NCBI GenBank assembly: GCA_965246915.1
Contig: CBDFGB010000015.1
Location: 62,001 to 126,000, forward strand
DNA: 64,000 bases
Source: CAVRQM01 sp965246915
Lineage (GTDB): Bacteria > Pseudomonadota > Alphaproteobacteria > Acetobacterales > Acetobacteraceae
Direction: 5' to 3'
Positions 1-8,900 of the stretch are shown here, piece after piece (within the stretch, counting starts at the first letter, position 1; each line of letters opens with the position of its first letter). The notes under the pieces are model-generated. The model was not told the origin of the DNA and searched no databases. It worked only from the letters and a program-made list of their open reading frames with translations. Both the position numbers and the translations under genes were made by a program.

Positions 1-1700
1 CAGAGCCCACGTAGAGCGTGTCGCCACTGTTGTCATAAGTACCAGTCACGGTCACCGTGTCGGTGGAGTTGTTCAGCAACCGCAGAAAGCTCTGTCCGCC
101 GAACACGCCACCCAGATTGACCGTGGCGTTGTTGACCGACAACGCGCCCGCGTCGTCGAACGTCCCGGCCAAGGTCAGCGTCCCGCCATTGACGGAAATG
201 GAGCCGGTATTCGTGAAGCTGGCGCCGAACAGGAGTACGCCGCCAGCACTCGAGATCGAGCCGGTGTTCGTCCCGACCGCGGCCGCCGGAACGGTGTAGG
301 GTCCGCTCAGCACGCCAAGCGTGCCGCCTGCGCTCACCAAGAGTTTGCCGGAGTTGGTAAATTGGTCGGCCGAGAGCTGGATTACGCCGCCCCCCGTGGC
401 GACCTGCACGGTGCCGCGGTTCACCAGCGCGTCGGGGGCGAGCGTGCCGACCGAGGTGATAGCGCCGAAACCGCCGTTGGAGACGATCTGCAGTGACGAG
501 CCGAGCGTGAGGGTCGTTCCGGTCCCGGCGCTGTCACGTTCAGTGATCCTGGCGCTCGACGTGCGGACCGACGACCCGAGCGTGACGATCGCGGTGTCGA
601 GTGTTTGACTGCCGATCAGGTTCAAATAGCTCGACGTGCCAGTCAGCTTAATCGCACCCAAGCCGCTACCGCCCGCGCCCTTGTTCACGAGCTTCGTTGC
701 GATATTGAGGACGGAGCCATTGCGGGAGAGGTCGACTGTGCCCTGGTAGGTCACGTTGGTCAGCGTGCCGGCGTTGAAGACGAATCCACCGCCCGCGTCC
801 GCGATTGTGCCGTTGCGGATCGGCAGGCTCGTCCCGAGCGTGAGCGTCCCGATCGTGGTGCCGCTGCCGATGTTCAGAACGGCACCACTGTTCTCATAGG
901 TCGCGGTATAGGTCACGGTGTCGCTGCTGTTGTTCAGCAGCGCCAGCAGCGACGCGCCGGAGATCGTGCCACCAATCGTGAGCTTCGTATTGTTGGCCGT
1001 AAACGCGCCGGTGGTGACGAACGTGCCGGCGATCGTGACCGTGCCGCCGGTGGCGACGACCGATCCGGTGTTGGTGAAGCTGTTGGCGAACGCCAGCAGG
1101 CCACTGGAGATCGCGATGGTCCCGCTGTTGCTGCCGACCGCGCCGGTCGCCACGCCATATGGGCCGGTCAGAACGTCGAGCGTGCCGCCGCCGGTGACCG
1201 TCATCTGGCCGCTGTTGATGAAACGGTTCGCCGAAATCGCGATCAGCCCGCCGCTGCTGGTGAATCCGATCGTCCCGGCATTGACCAACCCTGTTACCGC
1301 GGTCGTGCTCGCCGCCTGCAGAAATCCATAGCCGCCGTTCGCGCGCACGGTGAGCGACGGGCCAAGCGTCAGCGTCCCGCCCGTGCCGAAAACATCCTTC
1401 TCCACCAGCTTGGCCGGACTTCCAGACGACGAGCTTCCGATATTGATGGTGGCACCATCGAGGACCTGTGTGTCGGCCAGCGCCAGCGTCGCCGATGCGC
1501 CAGTGAGATTGATCGTGCCCGCTCCACTGCCGCTGGCCTGCGACAGGCTGATCCCGCCGACCACGGTCAGGCTAGCGCTGGCGGCCGCTAGGCTGAGCGC
1601 GCCCTGATACGAGACGGCACTCAGCGTGCCGCGGGTCACCTGGAACGTGCCGCCGGCGACCGAGATCGTGCCGCCATTGATGGTCGAACCGTTCAGGGCG
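1..1700 (-). repeat. Tandem 861-bp repeat inside the adhesin gene
   Basis: Two imperfect tandem copies of a unit of about 287 codons. The landmark LLNNS(S/T)DTVT is encoded near 915-941 and again near 50-81, exactly 861 bp apart. The preceding block (LVN.GT, then F.NSG, LTGPY or LSGPY, then GS.SG or GTNTGS) is likewise duplicated at about 930-1300 and 70-440. The first copy spans roughly 1700 to 840 and the second continues to the window edge. Unit borders are approximate, and more copies may follow outside. Confidence 0.8.
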
Positions 1701-1942
1701 TAGGTGCCGGCGGTCAGCGACAGCACGCCAGCGAGATTGAGCGTGCTGCTTGGCGATAGCGTGGCGCCGGCACCGCTGATGGTGATCGACCGGATGGAAA
1801 TCGCGCTGCCGGCGCTGATGCTGTAGCTGCCCGACGCGGCGATCAGAACGTCATCGCCAGCGCTCGGCGCCGACCCTGTGTTCCAGTTCGGGCCCGTCGT
1901 CCAGCTTCCGGAGGTTCCGGTCTTCCATGAGATCGAGGCCAT
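1..1942 (-). CDS. Large beta-strand-repeat adhesin, N-terminal part
   Basis: Open frame on the minus strand that begins at ATG 1942, about 6 nt after a GGGAG ribosome site, and runs off the left edge without a stop (about 647 codons seen). The protein is Gly/Ser/Thr/Asn-rich with motifs such as GTLTL, FTNTGS and NSGTI, as in autotransporter passengers and other large surface adhesins. It opens with MASISWKTGTSGSWTTG and no hydrophobic signal peptide. Export by a C-terminal type I signal outside the window is therefore more likely than a Sec signal (inference). It holds two copies of a repeat of about 287 residues. No enzymatic motif is visible. The family assignment rests on composition and repeat character. 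Confidence 0.8.
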   Translation of the reverse strand, partial: MASISWKTGTSGSWTTGPNWNTGSAPSAGDDVLIAASGSYSISAGSAISIRSITISGAGATLSPSSTLNLAGVLSLTAGTYALNGSTINGGTISVAGGTFQVTRGTLSAVSYQGALSLAAASASLTVVGGISLSQASGSGAGTINLTGASATLALADTQVLDGATINIGSSSSGSPAKLVEKDVFGTGGTLTLGPSLTVRANGGYGFLQAASTTAVTGLVNAGTIGFTSSGGLIAISANRFINSGQMTVTGGGTLDVLTGPYGVATGAVGSNSGTIAISSGLLAFANSFTNTGSVVATGGTVTIAGTFVTTGAFTANNTKLTIGGTISGASLLALLNNSSDTVTYTATYENSGAVLNIGSGTTIGTLTLGTSLPIRNGTIADAGGGFVFNAGTLTNVTYQGTVDLSRNGSVLNIATKLVNKGAGGSGLGAIKLTGTSSYLNLIGSQTLDTAIVTLGSSVRTSSARITERDSAGTGTTLTLGSSLQIVSNGGFGAITSVGTLAPDALVNRGTVQVATGGGVIQLSADQFTNSGKLLVSAGGTLGVLSGPYTVPAAAVGTNTGSISSAGGVLLFGASFTNTGSISVNGGTLTLAGTFDDAGALSVNNATVNLGGVFGGQSFLRLLNNSTDTVTVTGTYDNSGDTLYVGS

Positions 1943-2096
1943 CGACGGCTCCCATAATTAGAGTTGATCTACGACTTAGTGGGGTTCAGTTCGCGAATCG
2001 AAAGCGTATAAAAATGTAAGTCTCAATGCTTAATCTGGCGTGATCACTATTCTCTCTTATGCGGGAGGCATGTCAATATCTGTTCGTGTCCAATTC

Positions 2097-2128
2097 GTGA
2101 CCCCCGCGCGAAGGAGCGCAGGGGTCAC
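2097..2128 (-). terminator. Hairpin downstream of beta-helix gene
   Basis: Inverted repeat with 13-nt arms (one mismatch) at 2097-2109 and 2116-2128 around a GAAGGA loop. It lies about 50 nt after the stop of the 2179-3525 gene, where a terminator is expected. There is no clear U-tract, so intrinsic termination is only possible. Confidence 0.4.
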
Positions 2129-2178
2129 CCAGGAGGCTTGCGGGCTAGGGATCGTCGGCTCGACGAGAGGCGTTCGCG

Positions 2179-3525
2179 TTATGGGCCGGCGTTCTGATAG
2201 GCACCGATGGTCGCCGGATAGACGCGCCGCTTGCCCATGATGTCGTAAGCGGGTGCCATCGCCGCGTTGGCATTGCGCATGGCCGGGCTGGTCGCCTTGA
2301 CACGGAAGTCGGCGAGGTGCGGCCACAGCGATGCGCGCGTGAACTTCGCCCCGGCCCAGATGTTCTGTGAGATATCGACCGGTATCGTCGTGGTCGGATC
2401 GACATAGGCCTGATAGGCCGCGACGTTCTGCGGGTTGAATGTCAGGTTGTTGCTCGCGATTACCGGGCCGGTGTTCAAGTTGCAGTATTTCACAGAGATC
2501 GCCACGTGCTGATTGACCGTAGAGCCGGTCAGGTTCGGCCCAGTCAGGCCATCGCTGTAAAGGATGTTGTTGTAGATCTGGACGTCCCCTGCGGTCACCG
2601 CGCTGACCTCTCCAGGCATGATCAGCCCTTCATAGGGGTCCTGGTTGTTCGAGAACATCGTGTTGTTGGCAACCGTTACGTGATCGCTTTTGTAGATATG
2701 CACGCCGCGGCCACCGTTCCCGAAAACGACGTTATTGGTGATCAGCGTCCGACCGCGGTAAGGGATATTGTCGAAGCGTATGCGTCGGGCGTCGTCGATG
2801 ATGATGCCGCTGCCGTCACTGTCGCTCCAGTTGGCGAGGCAAGCGGCATCGCCGCAGCTCGGCGTGTTGGTGTTGGCGTAGACGATATTGCCGTCGACGA
2901 TCATCTTCACGCCAGTGTTGTTGTCGACGTCGTAGTTGCCGAGCAGCGAAATGCCACTCGCGAAGGACCCCGTGCTGGTATTCCACGCGTTGCCATAAAC
3001 GACGTTGTTCTTGATCGTGATGTAGTCGTCGGTGAACGTGCTGATGCCGTTGGCGCCAGCATTGTGCGCGATGTTGTTGGCGATGGTCACGTGATGGTGG
3101 TTCTCTGATACCAGGATCGCGGCGTCCGGGCCGGTGGTGGTCGCGTCGAAATTCTCCACCGAGACGTAGTCGGCATCGATCCAGATAGCCTGAGTGTCGG
3201 AGTTGCCGGTGACCTTTGTTCGCAGCGGAGGCGCGCCGCCGCCGATGATCCGAATCGGCTTCGCCGCGGTGCCGGAGACGGTCACCGACAGATGATAATA
3301 GAGTTTGGTGGGCAGGACGTAGACGGCGTCGCCGGGCTGCACGACCTGCATCGCCTGCCACATGAATTGGAACGGCGCCCCTGCGGTGCCGGCGTTCAGG
3401 CGGGCGCCGTTGGCACCGTCAACGAACCAGTTCGTGGCGCTTGCGGGCGCCGCCAGGCATCCCATCGCGGCGGCGGCAACCGCGAGCTTCACAACGGCTT
3501 TTGGAACGCAACGATTGTTCGACAT
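2179..3525 (-). CDS. Secreted right-handed parallel beta-helix protein
   Basis: 448 residues. A classical signal peptide (residues 1-30; VAAAAMGCLAAPASA then TNWFVDG) is followed by a pectate-lyase-like beta-helix. This shows as recurring N-N-x-V/I turns (IANNIAHN, IKNNVVYGN, ITNNVVFGN, VANNTMFSNN), the asparagine ladders of parallel beta-helix coils. The N-terminal NWFVDGANG...G..APF.....A...V.PGDAVYV block is typical of polysaccharide lyase family 9-like and related proteins. The substrate cannot be read from sequence; an extracellular polysaccharide is likely. Start choice: ATG 3525 with AGGAG 9 nt upstream. It is on the same strand as the downstream adhesin gene. Confidence 0.82.
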   Translation of the reverse strand: MSNNRCVPKAVVKLAVAAAAMGCLAAPASATNWFVDGANGARLNAGTAGAPFQFMWQAMQVVQPGDAVYVLPTKLYYHLSVTVSGTAAKPIRIIGGGAPPLRTKVTGNSDTQAIWIDADYVSVENFDATTTGPDAAILVSENHHHVTIANNIAHNAGANGISTFTDDYITIKNNVVYGNAWNTSTGSFASGISLLGNYDVDNNTGVKMIVDGNIVYANTNTPSCGDAACLANWSDSDGSGIIIDDARRIRFDNIPYRGRTLITNNVVFGNGGRGVHIYKSDHVTVANNTMFSNNQDPYEGLIMPGEVSAVTAGDVQIYNNILYSDGLTGPNLTGSTVNQHVAISVKYCNLNTGPVIASNNLTFNPQNVAAYQAYVDPTTTIPVDISQNIWAGAKFTRASLWPHLADFRVKATSPAMRNANAAMAPAYDIMGKRRVYPATIGAYQNAGP

Positions 3526-4001
3526 GAAATGATACTCCTAGAGGGGATTGGTTGAATTGGAATAGGCAAACAGAGTTGGACAGAAGTTAAGTCGACCGCA
3601 GAAAAGCGGCCTGTTGTTACATAATAGGTTCGAATACTGTATATTTACTTTCTAGTAAGGCCGTCGAGTGACCGCCAGGTGTTTGTTCGCGCCCGCCGGG
3701 CCAATGCCCGGCGGGCGTAGCTACGTTTCCGCGATGTCAAACCAGGGACAAGGTATCTAATTTCGTCTCAAAATTCAGTCGGCAAATTACGTATCAGTCG
3801 TAATATTGGCTTCAATTTTGCCTTGTCATTCGAAATTCACTAAAACACCGATTCATGCGGCTCATTGCGTCTTTCGATCAGCCACATATCGACCCTTGCC
3901 ACATGGTTAAATTGCCTCTTTTTCGGGACACGTAAAATAAACTATCCGTGGTTCACGGATCGGTGTGGTGACGAACCCGTGTGCCAAGCGTCGGGGAATA
4001 C
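3526..4001. other. AT-richer intergenic region (476 bp)
   Basis: No supported gene. It contains the promoter region of the beta-helix gene (minus strand), the 3' end of the aromatic operon, a perfect GC-rich hairpin at 3691-3716, and a 6-bp inverted repeat ATTACG/CGTAAT (3786-3791 and 3799-3804, 7-nt spacer) that could be an operator. The A+T content is clearly higher than in the flanking genes. Confidence 0.6.
3691..3716. terminator. Perfect 11-bp GC hairpin
   Basis: GCCCGCCGGGC at 3691-3701, loop CAAT, and an exact complementary arm at 3706-3716. It lies about 290 nt beyond the last gene of the minus-strand aromatic operon and upstream of the beta-helix gene. There is no T-run on either side, so it may be a factor-assisted terminator, a mRNA-stabilising structure or a dispersed palindrome. 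Confidence 0.4.
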
Positions 4002-4409
4002 TCACGCCGACGTGTTGATGGCCTCGCGCAACTTGTCCGGCCAAGGCTCCGGGCGAAGCGTGGCGCGCATGACGCACACCATGGTGGGAGAGAAATGAAC
4101 TCGTCGCTCGCCCGCAGCCCCGGCCAGCACCACGTCGAGCGCGCAGGAGGTGCGGCCCAGCCGCACCACCTCGACCGTCGCACGCAACTTGTTGCCAAGG
4201 CGGCTTGGCGCGGTGAACGTCGCCTCCACCGCGATCAGCGGTACGGCCACGCCGCCCTCGTCCATCATCCGGGAAAACCCCCAGCCGCGGGCCGCGAACC
4301 AGTCCTCGATCAGATCGTTCAGCATCTCGAAGTAGCGAGGATAGAACACGATCCCCGCCGGATCGCAGTGACGAAAACGCACCTCGATCGTGGTTGCGAA
4401 CGCGATCAT
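4002..4409 (-). CDS. Hotdog-fold acyl-CoA thioesterase
   Basis: 135 residues from ATG 4409, which overlaps the iorB stop as ATGA and so implies translational coupling. Residues 8-25 (EVRFRHCDPAGIVFYPRYF) carry the signature of 4-hydroxybenzoyl-CoA thioesterase-like hotdog enzymes, with the catalytic Asp in HCDPAG. Family members hydrolyse aryl- or acyl-CoA thioesters in the cytoplasm. As the last gene of a cyclase-iorA-iorB operon, a plausible substrate is the arylacetyl-CoA made by IorAB (indole-3-acetyl-CoA, phenylacetyl-CoA or 4-hydroxyphenylacetyl-CoA). That is inference from position. A longer frame starts at 4448 but would overlap iorB by more than 40 nt. Confidence 0.8.
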   Translation of the reverse strand: MIAFATTIEVRFRHCDPAGIVFYPRYFEMLNDLIEDWFAARGWGFSRMMDEGGVAVPLIAVEATFTAPSRLGNKLRATVEVVRLGRTSCALDVVLAGAAGERRVHFSPTMVCVMRATLRPEPWPDKLREAINTSA

Positions 4410-5908
4410 CGGGTCTCCTGCGACAGGAATGTCTGGACTGTCCGCCATGTCTGGATCAATGCGGTGCCCGATGCATCGCGCAGCGCGGCCTCGCGGAGCC
4501 GGCCCATCCAGGCGGCCGCATCCGCGCGGCCCGACAGGCGCGCCGCGGCCATCATCAAGGTCGCGAACCGATCACCGCCACGCGCGCGCGTGTCGGAATA
4601 GCCCTTCACCAGACGGCGAGCGCGCAGGATTTCAAGCGCCAACCCGGGTTCGCGCGGGGCCACGGCAGAGGCGTGGTCGAGCCAGTCCCGCATCGCCGCC
4701 ATCTCGCGGGCATGGCGGAGATTGCCTCGGCGGACTCTCCGTAGCCCTGCGACGGCGTATAGGGGCAGGAAGCCGCGCAGCGTCGTGGTCCTGACATGCC
4801 GCCCGCGGGTCACGTGGCCCAACAGCCATGCGAGCCGCCGGGAGCGTTCCACCGCAGCACCCAACCGAGCGGGCAGCAAGCCGCAAATTTCGGCGACGCC
4901 CGGATGCATGTATTCGGTGGCCGAGACCAGCTGTGCGGCGGCTGCGCCAACCTCTCCACGAATGCGATCGAGGCGGCCGCTGCGGGTCTTTGCATCCGCG
5001 ACACGGATCACGTCGTCATAGGCCATCGCATTCGCGATCTGCTTCGCCGCTTCGATCGTCAGCGCGCATGTCGCGTCATCGAACGCCGCGAACCGTGCGA
5101 CGTGGTCGAGATACTCCGCGCCGTATGCGAAATCCTGGAAGTCCACGACGCGAGAAAGTCCGGTCGCGATCATGTCGCGTGCCGCGGCCGGGAATGCGCC
5201 CACGCAATCCGCGAACGGCCCAAGCGGCGGTGCGTATCGCTTCGCCGGCGGCCCGACCGGTCGCGCCGGCCCGCCGCCCGACGCCGCCTCGAAGCCCGCG
5301 GCGAATCCCCTCAGGCTGCCGGACACGCCAATGCCGGCGCGGGAAATCGCGGTCTCGAAGTCCACGCGAGCGAATGGCAAGGCCGCCGCGCCGGCGATCG
5401 CACCGAACAGGACGGCGGAAATGACGCTGTCCGACTGTTCGGCCACCGTCGCCATGTCGAACGCCACGACCCGTCGCGCCGCCGATGCGGCAGCATCCAG
5501 CACCGCGAGCGGATCGCCCGCGCCGTCGCCGGGCACGACCTTCTCGCTCACCGCGAGCGCGCGATGCGTCGACGCGATCAACAGAGTTCGCTCCGGGGAC
5601 GCAAGGCCGCGCAGCATTGCTCGCCCCGCTTCCATAAGCTCGGCACCGATCAGCAGATCGACTTCGCCCGGAGCTGGCATCAGGGACAAAACTGGCACCC
5701 GCCCCACGAAACCCTCCGGTCGCGGTGCGATCAACTCGACATAATAAAGGGTCGCCCCCGTCCGCTGCGCCACGCCCGGCACCGAGGTGGCTTGCGCGAA
5801 ATACCCCTGGCCCTCGGCCAGCGAGACGATCCAGTCGACCAGCACACCGCCGCCCTGCCCCCCCATTGCCAGCACCGCCACGCAGAACGGCCGCTCCTCA
5901 GACGACAA
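4406..5908 (-). CDS. iorB: Indolepyruvate:ferredoxin oxidoreductase, beta subunit
   Basis: 500 residues. The N-terminal part (about 10-200) is the 2-oxoacid:acceptor oxidoreductase gamma-type domain, with the glycine-rich AMGGQGGGVLVDWI at 14-27 and the block SVPGVAQRTGATLYY. The rest is the DUF6537-type extension usual in proteobacterial IorB of about 500 residues. With IorA it oxidatively decarboxylates aryl pyruvates (indolepyruvate, phenylpyruvate) to aryl-acetyl-CoA and reduces ferredoxin. Its start lies 11 nt inside the end of iorA. It is coupled to the thioesterase downstream. Confidence 0.9.
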   Translation of the reverse strand: MSSEERPFCVAVLAMGGQGGGVLVDWIVSLAEGQGYFAQATSVPGVAQRTGATLYYVELIAPRPEGFVGRVPVLSLMPAPGEVDLLIGAELMEAGRAMLRGLASPERTLLIASTHRALAVSEKVVPGDGAGDPLAVLDAAASAARRVVAFDMATVAEQSDSVISAVLFGAIAGAAALPFARVDFETAISRAGIGVSGSLRGFAAGFEAASGGGPARPVGPPAKRYAPPLGPFADCVGAFPAAARDMIATGLSRVVDFQDFAYGAEYLDHVARFAAFDDATCALTIEAAKQIANAMAYDDVIRVADAKTRSGRLDRIRGEVGAAAAQLVSATEYMHPGVAEICGLLPARLGAAVERSRRLAWLLGHVTRGRHVRTTTLRGFLPLYAVAGLRRVRRGNLRHAREMAAMRDWLDHASAVAPREPGLALEILRARRLVKGYSDTRARGGDRFATLMMAAARLSGRADAAAWMGRLREAALRDASGTALIQTWRTVQTFLSQETR

Positions 5909-8048
5909 TGGGCCGGCGCCGATCCCGACGACGTTGCAAAAAGCCGATCACCGCGCCGCGAACGCGGGACCGAAGCCGCTCCACACGGCCGGGATTGGTC
6001 ACGATATCGGCGCGCCAGAACGAGGGGCATAGGATCGCCGCATCGGCCACCTCGCCGCAGTTGCCGCAGCCGACGCAATCATTGTCGATCGACGCCACGG
6101 GATCGTCACGCAAGGGATCGTCGGTATGCCGCACCGAGAGCGACGGACACCCCGAAAGGCGGATACAGGCATGGTCGCCGTTGCAAACGTCCTCGTCCAC
6201 CCCGAACCGCGGGCGCGTCACCCGCTCGCCCCGCGCCACCGCCGCGCGCAGCTTTGGACGCTCCCGACGCTGCTTGTTCAACATGCATTCGGATGATGCG
6301 ACGACGATCTTCGGCCCCGGCTCCTTCGACGTGAGCGCGTCGCGCAACACGTCGCGCATGCGGCCCACATCGTAGGTGCGATCGATCTGGCGGACCCAGC
6401 CGGCCCCCACGCCGCGCGCCGCGCGGGCGATCGGGTGCCGCGCGGACCGACGCGGGCCGGCGGCGCGGGAGGACGGAATGTCCTGACCGCCGGTCGCCGC
6501 CGTGTAGTGGTTGTCGACCACGACGATCACGCCGTCATGCTTGTTGAACACTGCGTTGCCGACGCTGCTGACCAGACCGTTGTGCCAGAAGCCGCCGTCG
6601 CCCATCACCGCGATGGGCCGGTGGTTCGACGCGCCGTTGAAGGCCGAGATCGAGGCACCCCCCAGCCCGTAGCCCATCGTCGTCGAGCCGAGCTCGAACG
6701 GCGGCAGGATCGAAAACAGGTGGCAGCCAATGTCGCCCGCGATGTGATGCGGCCCGGTCTCCTGCTCGACGAGTTTCATCGCGGCGAAGATCGGCCGCTC
6801 CGGGCAGCCGACGCAGAACCCAGGCGGTCGGGGCGGCACCGCGTCCGCCAGCCGCTTGCTCTGCTCGTCCGACAGCGGCGGTGGTCGGTTCGGCGCGCGT
6901 GCGTGATCGTCCAACAAGTCCGGCGCATGCCTCGCAAGAAACGCGCGCATGCCGTCGCGCAGCACCGATGCGGTGTACTCGCCCGCCATGGGCAGCACGT
7001 CCTTGCCCACGAGGTGGGCCGGAAGGTTCGCCCGCCGCAGGATTTTCGACAGCGCCTGCTCCAGATAATCCGGCTGACCTTCCTCGACGATCAACACCGC
7101 ACGCTTGTCCCCGCAGAACGCGACGATTTCCGCCTCGATGAGCGGATAGGTCACATTCAGCACATGCAAGGACACCCGTGAGTCGCCGAAGATATCGGCG
7201 AGGCCGAGCGACTGCAGCGCGCGGATGGTGCCGTTATACATCCCGCCCTGGAGGATCACGCCGACACCGACAGCATCGCCGCGAAAAGTCTCGTTCAGGC
7301 GATGATCGACGATATAGCGGACCGCCGCCGGCAGCCGCGTACGGACCTTCTCGTGCTCGTGGACGTAAGACGCGGGCGGCAGCACGATGCGTCCGACATC
7401 CCGGCGCGGGCTCTGCAACGCTTCGCGCAACGTGAATGCTGGCGGGCGATTGGCCTTCGCGGTGAAACGCCCATGCACATGACAGGCGCGCACCCGGACC
7501 TCGAGCATTACCGGCGTCTTTGATGCCTCCGACAGCGCGAACCCATGCTCCACGGCGGCGACGATCGACGGCAGGTTGGGCCGTGGATCGAGCAGCCACA
7601 TTTGCGACTTCATCGCGAACGCGTGGCTGCGCTCCTGCATGATCGAGGAGCCCTCGCCATAGTCCTCGCCAAGCACGATCAGGGCGCCCCCCGTGACGCC
7701 GCCGGACGCAAGGTTGGCCAGAGCGTCGGCCGCCACGTTGGTGCCGGCCGTGCTCTTCCACGTCACCGCGCCGCGGATTGGATAGTGGACGGATGCCGCC
7801 AGCGTCGCCGCCGCCGTCGCCTCGCTGGCGCTGCTCTCGAAATGCACGCCGAGCTCATCCAGCACCTCTCGCGCATCGGCCAGGACGTCCATCAAATGCG
7901 AAATCGGCGAGCCCTGATAGCCCGCGACATAGCCGACACCCGATTGCAGCAGCGCCTTGGTGATCGCGAGGATGCCCTCGCCGACGAACTCCTCGCCCTC
8001 ACCGAGGCGAAGCGACTCGACCTCGCGCGCGAAGGAGCGTTCGGCCAT
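5898..8048 (-). CDS. iorA: Indolepyruvate:ferredoxin oxidoreductase, alpha subunit
   Basis: 716 residues. Pyruvate-ferredoxin-oxidoreductase-type domain at about 20-200, then a central transketolase-C-like part. The TPP domain has CVGCPERPIF (412-421), GDIGCH (438-443) and GDGGFWHNG with FNKHDG and VDNHYTAATGG (483-521). At the C-terminus is a ferredoxin-like domain with cysteines at 622, 628, 634 and 658, 661, 664, 674. The second group is a normal CxxCxxC...C cluster. The first (Cx5Cx5C) is irregularly spaced and may not bind a standard 4Fe-4S. ATG 8048 directly abuts the stop of the cyclase gene. It forms the catalytic enzyme with IorB and acts on transaminated aromatic amino acids. Confidence 0.93.
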   Translation of the reverse strand: MAERSFAREVESLRLGEGEEFVGEGILAITKALLQSGVGYVAGYQGSPISHLMDVLADAREVLDELGVHFESSASEATAAATLAASVHYPIRGAVTWKSTAGTNVAADALANLASGGVTGGALIVLGEDYGEGSSIMQERSHAFAMKSQMWLLDPRPNLPSIVAAVEHGFALSEASKTPVMLEVRVRACHVHGRFTAKANRPPAFTLREALQSPRRDVGRIVLPPASYVHEHEKVRTRLPAAVRYIVDHRLNETFRGDAVGVGVILQGGMYNGTIRALQSLGLADIFGDSRVSLHVLNVTYPLIEAEIVAFCGDKRAVLIVEEGQPDYLEQALSKILRRANLPAHLVGKDVLPMAGEYTASVLRDGMRAFLARHAPDLLDDHARAPNRPPPLSDEQSKRLADAVPPRPPGFCVGCPERPIFAAMKLVEQETGPHHIAGDIGCHLFSILPPFELGSTTMGYGLGGASISAFNGASNHRPIAVMGDGGFWHNGLVSSVGNAVFNKHDGVIVVVDNHYTAATGGQDIPSSRAAGPRRSARHPIARAARGVGAGWVRQIDRTYDVGRMRDVLRDALTSKEPGPKIVVASSECMLNKQRRERPKLRAAVARGERVTRPRFGVDEDVCNGDHACIRLSGCPSLSVRHTDDPLRDDPVASIDNDCVGCGNCGEVADAAILCPSFWRADIVTNPGRVERLRSRVRGAVIGFLQRRRDRRRPIVV

Positions 8049-8828
8049 TCAGGCCGGCACGAGCGCCAGCGCCCGGATGGGACTGCCCGAGCCATGCTCG
8101 ATCTTCAGCGGCGCGGTGATCAGCAGCGCACCGGTCGCGGGAAGCTGATCGAGATTGCATAGACTGGCCAGACCGAGTTTCCGCGCGCCATGCATCAGAT
8201 GGTGCGCAGGAAAGGCGGGCTCGAACGCAAATCCCTGGCCCGCATCGGTGCCCACGGCCTCGACACCCCAGCCGTTGACGTCGCGTGCCACCAGCAAGCG
8301 CACGGCATCGGCGCTCGGGCCAGGGGTATGCGGCCCGTCCTCCCGCATGTTGAGGAATGCCGCCGGATCGTCGCGCTTGCTCCAGTCCGTGCGCATCAGA
8401 ACCCAGCTCCCGGGGGGAATGGCACCATGAGCCGCCTCCCACGCCTCGATATGCGCTGGCTCCAGCAGGAATTTCTCGTCGCGCGCCGCCTCGGCGGAAC
8501 AATCGACGACGCAGGCGGGCGCGATGAACCGCGCGACCGGCAGCGTGTCCGTGGCACCGTCGGAGAAGTCCCTCCCGGTCACCCAATGCACCGGCGCGTC
8601 GAAATGCGTGCCGGTATGTTCGCCGAGCGCAAGGTTGTTCCAATACCACCCGGGACCGCGTTCGTCGTAGTGCGAGATCTCCGAGACCGTCAGGGACTGG
8701 CTCGCGCCGAACTGCGGCGGCAACTGGATGACCGGAGTGGTCGGACGCAATGTCTGCGTCAGGTCGACGACCCGCAGCGAACCGCCCGCCAGGGCCGCGA
8801 CCAACGCCGCCAGCACATCGCCCGCCAT
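8049..8828 (-). CDS. Cyclase-family metal hydrolase
   Basis: 259 residues. The metal-binding signature HTGTHFDAPVHW (71-82) defines the cyclase/kynurenine-formamidase superfamily, which also includes isatin hydrolases; these use Mn or Zn to open amide or lactam bonds. It is the first gene of the operon with iorA, iorB and a thioesterase, and its stop touches the iorA start. The aromatic context favours a Trp-derived substrate such as N-formylkynurenine or isatin, but the sequence alone does not separate these. A stand-alone kynurenine route (kynureninase, tryptophan dioxygenase) is not in the window. Confidence 0.8.
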   Translation of the reverse strand: MAGDVLAALVAALAGGSLRVVDLTQTLRPTTPVIQLPPQFGASQSLTVSEISHYDERGPGWYWNNLALGEHTGTHFDAPVHWVTGRDFSDGATDTLPVARFIAPACVVDCSAEAARDEKFLLEPAHIEAWEAAHGAIPPGSWVLMRTDWSKRDDPAAFLNMREDGPHTPGPSADAVRLLVARDVNGWGVEAVGTDAGQGFAFEPAFPAHHLMHGARKLGLASLCNLDQLPATGALLITAPLKIEHGSGSPIRALALVPA

Positions 8829-8900
8829 GGCCGCCCCCGCGTTCCCTTACAAGGAACGCTAGGGGGCGGCGCGCAGGGCGTCAATTTTCGTCAAGCCGTA

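Noticed and set aside
605..1591. 328-residue open frame on the plus strand
   Set aside because: It lies antisense to the adhesin repeats, with strongly biased Arg/Ala composition and no motif; the minus frame is coherent.
4796..6334. 512-residue plus-strand frame
   Set aside because: Antisense shadow of iorB and iorA with Arg-rich low-complexity content and no motif.
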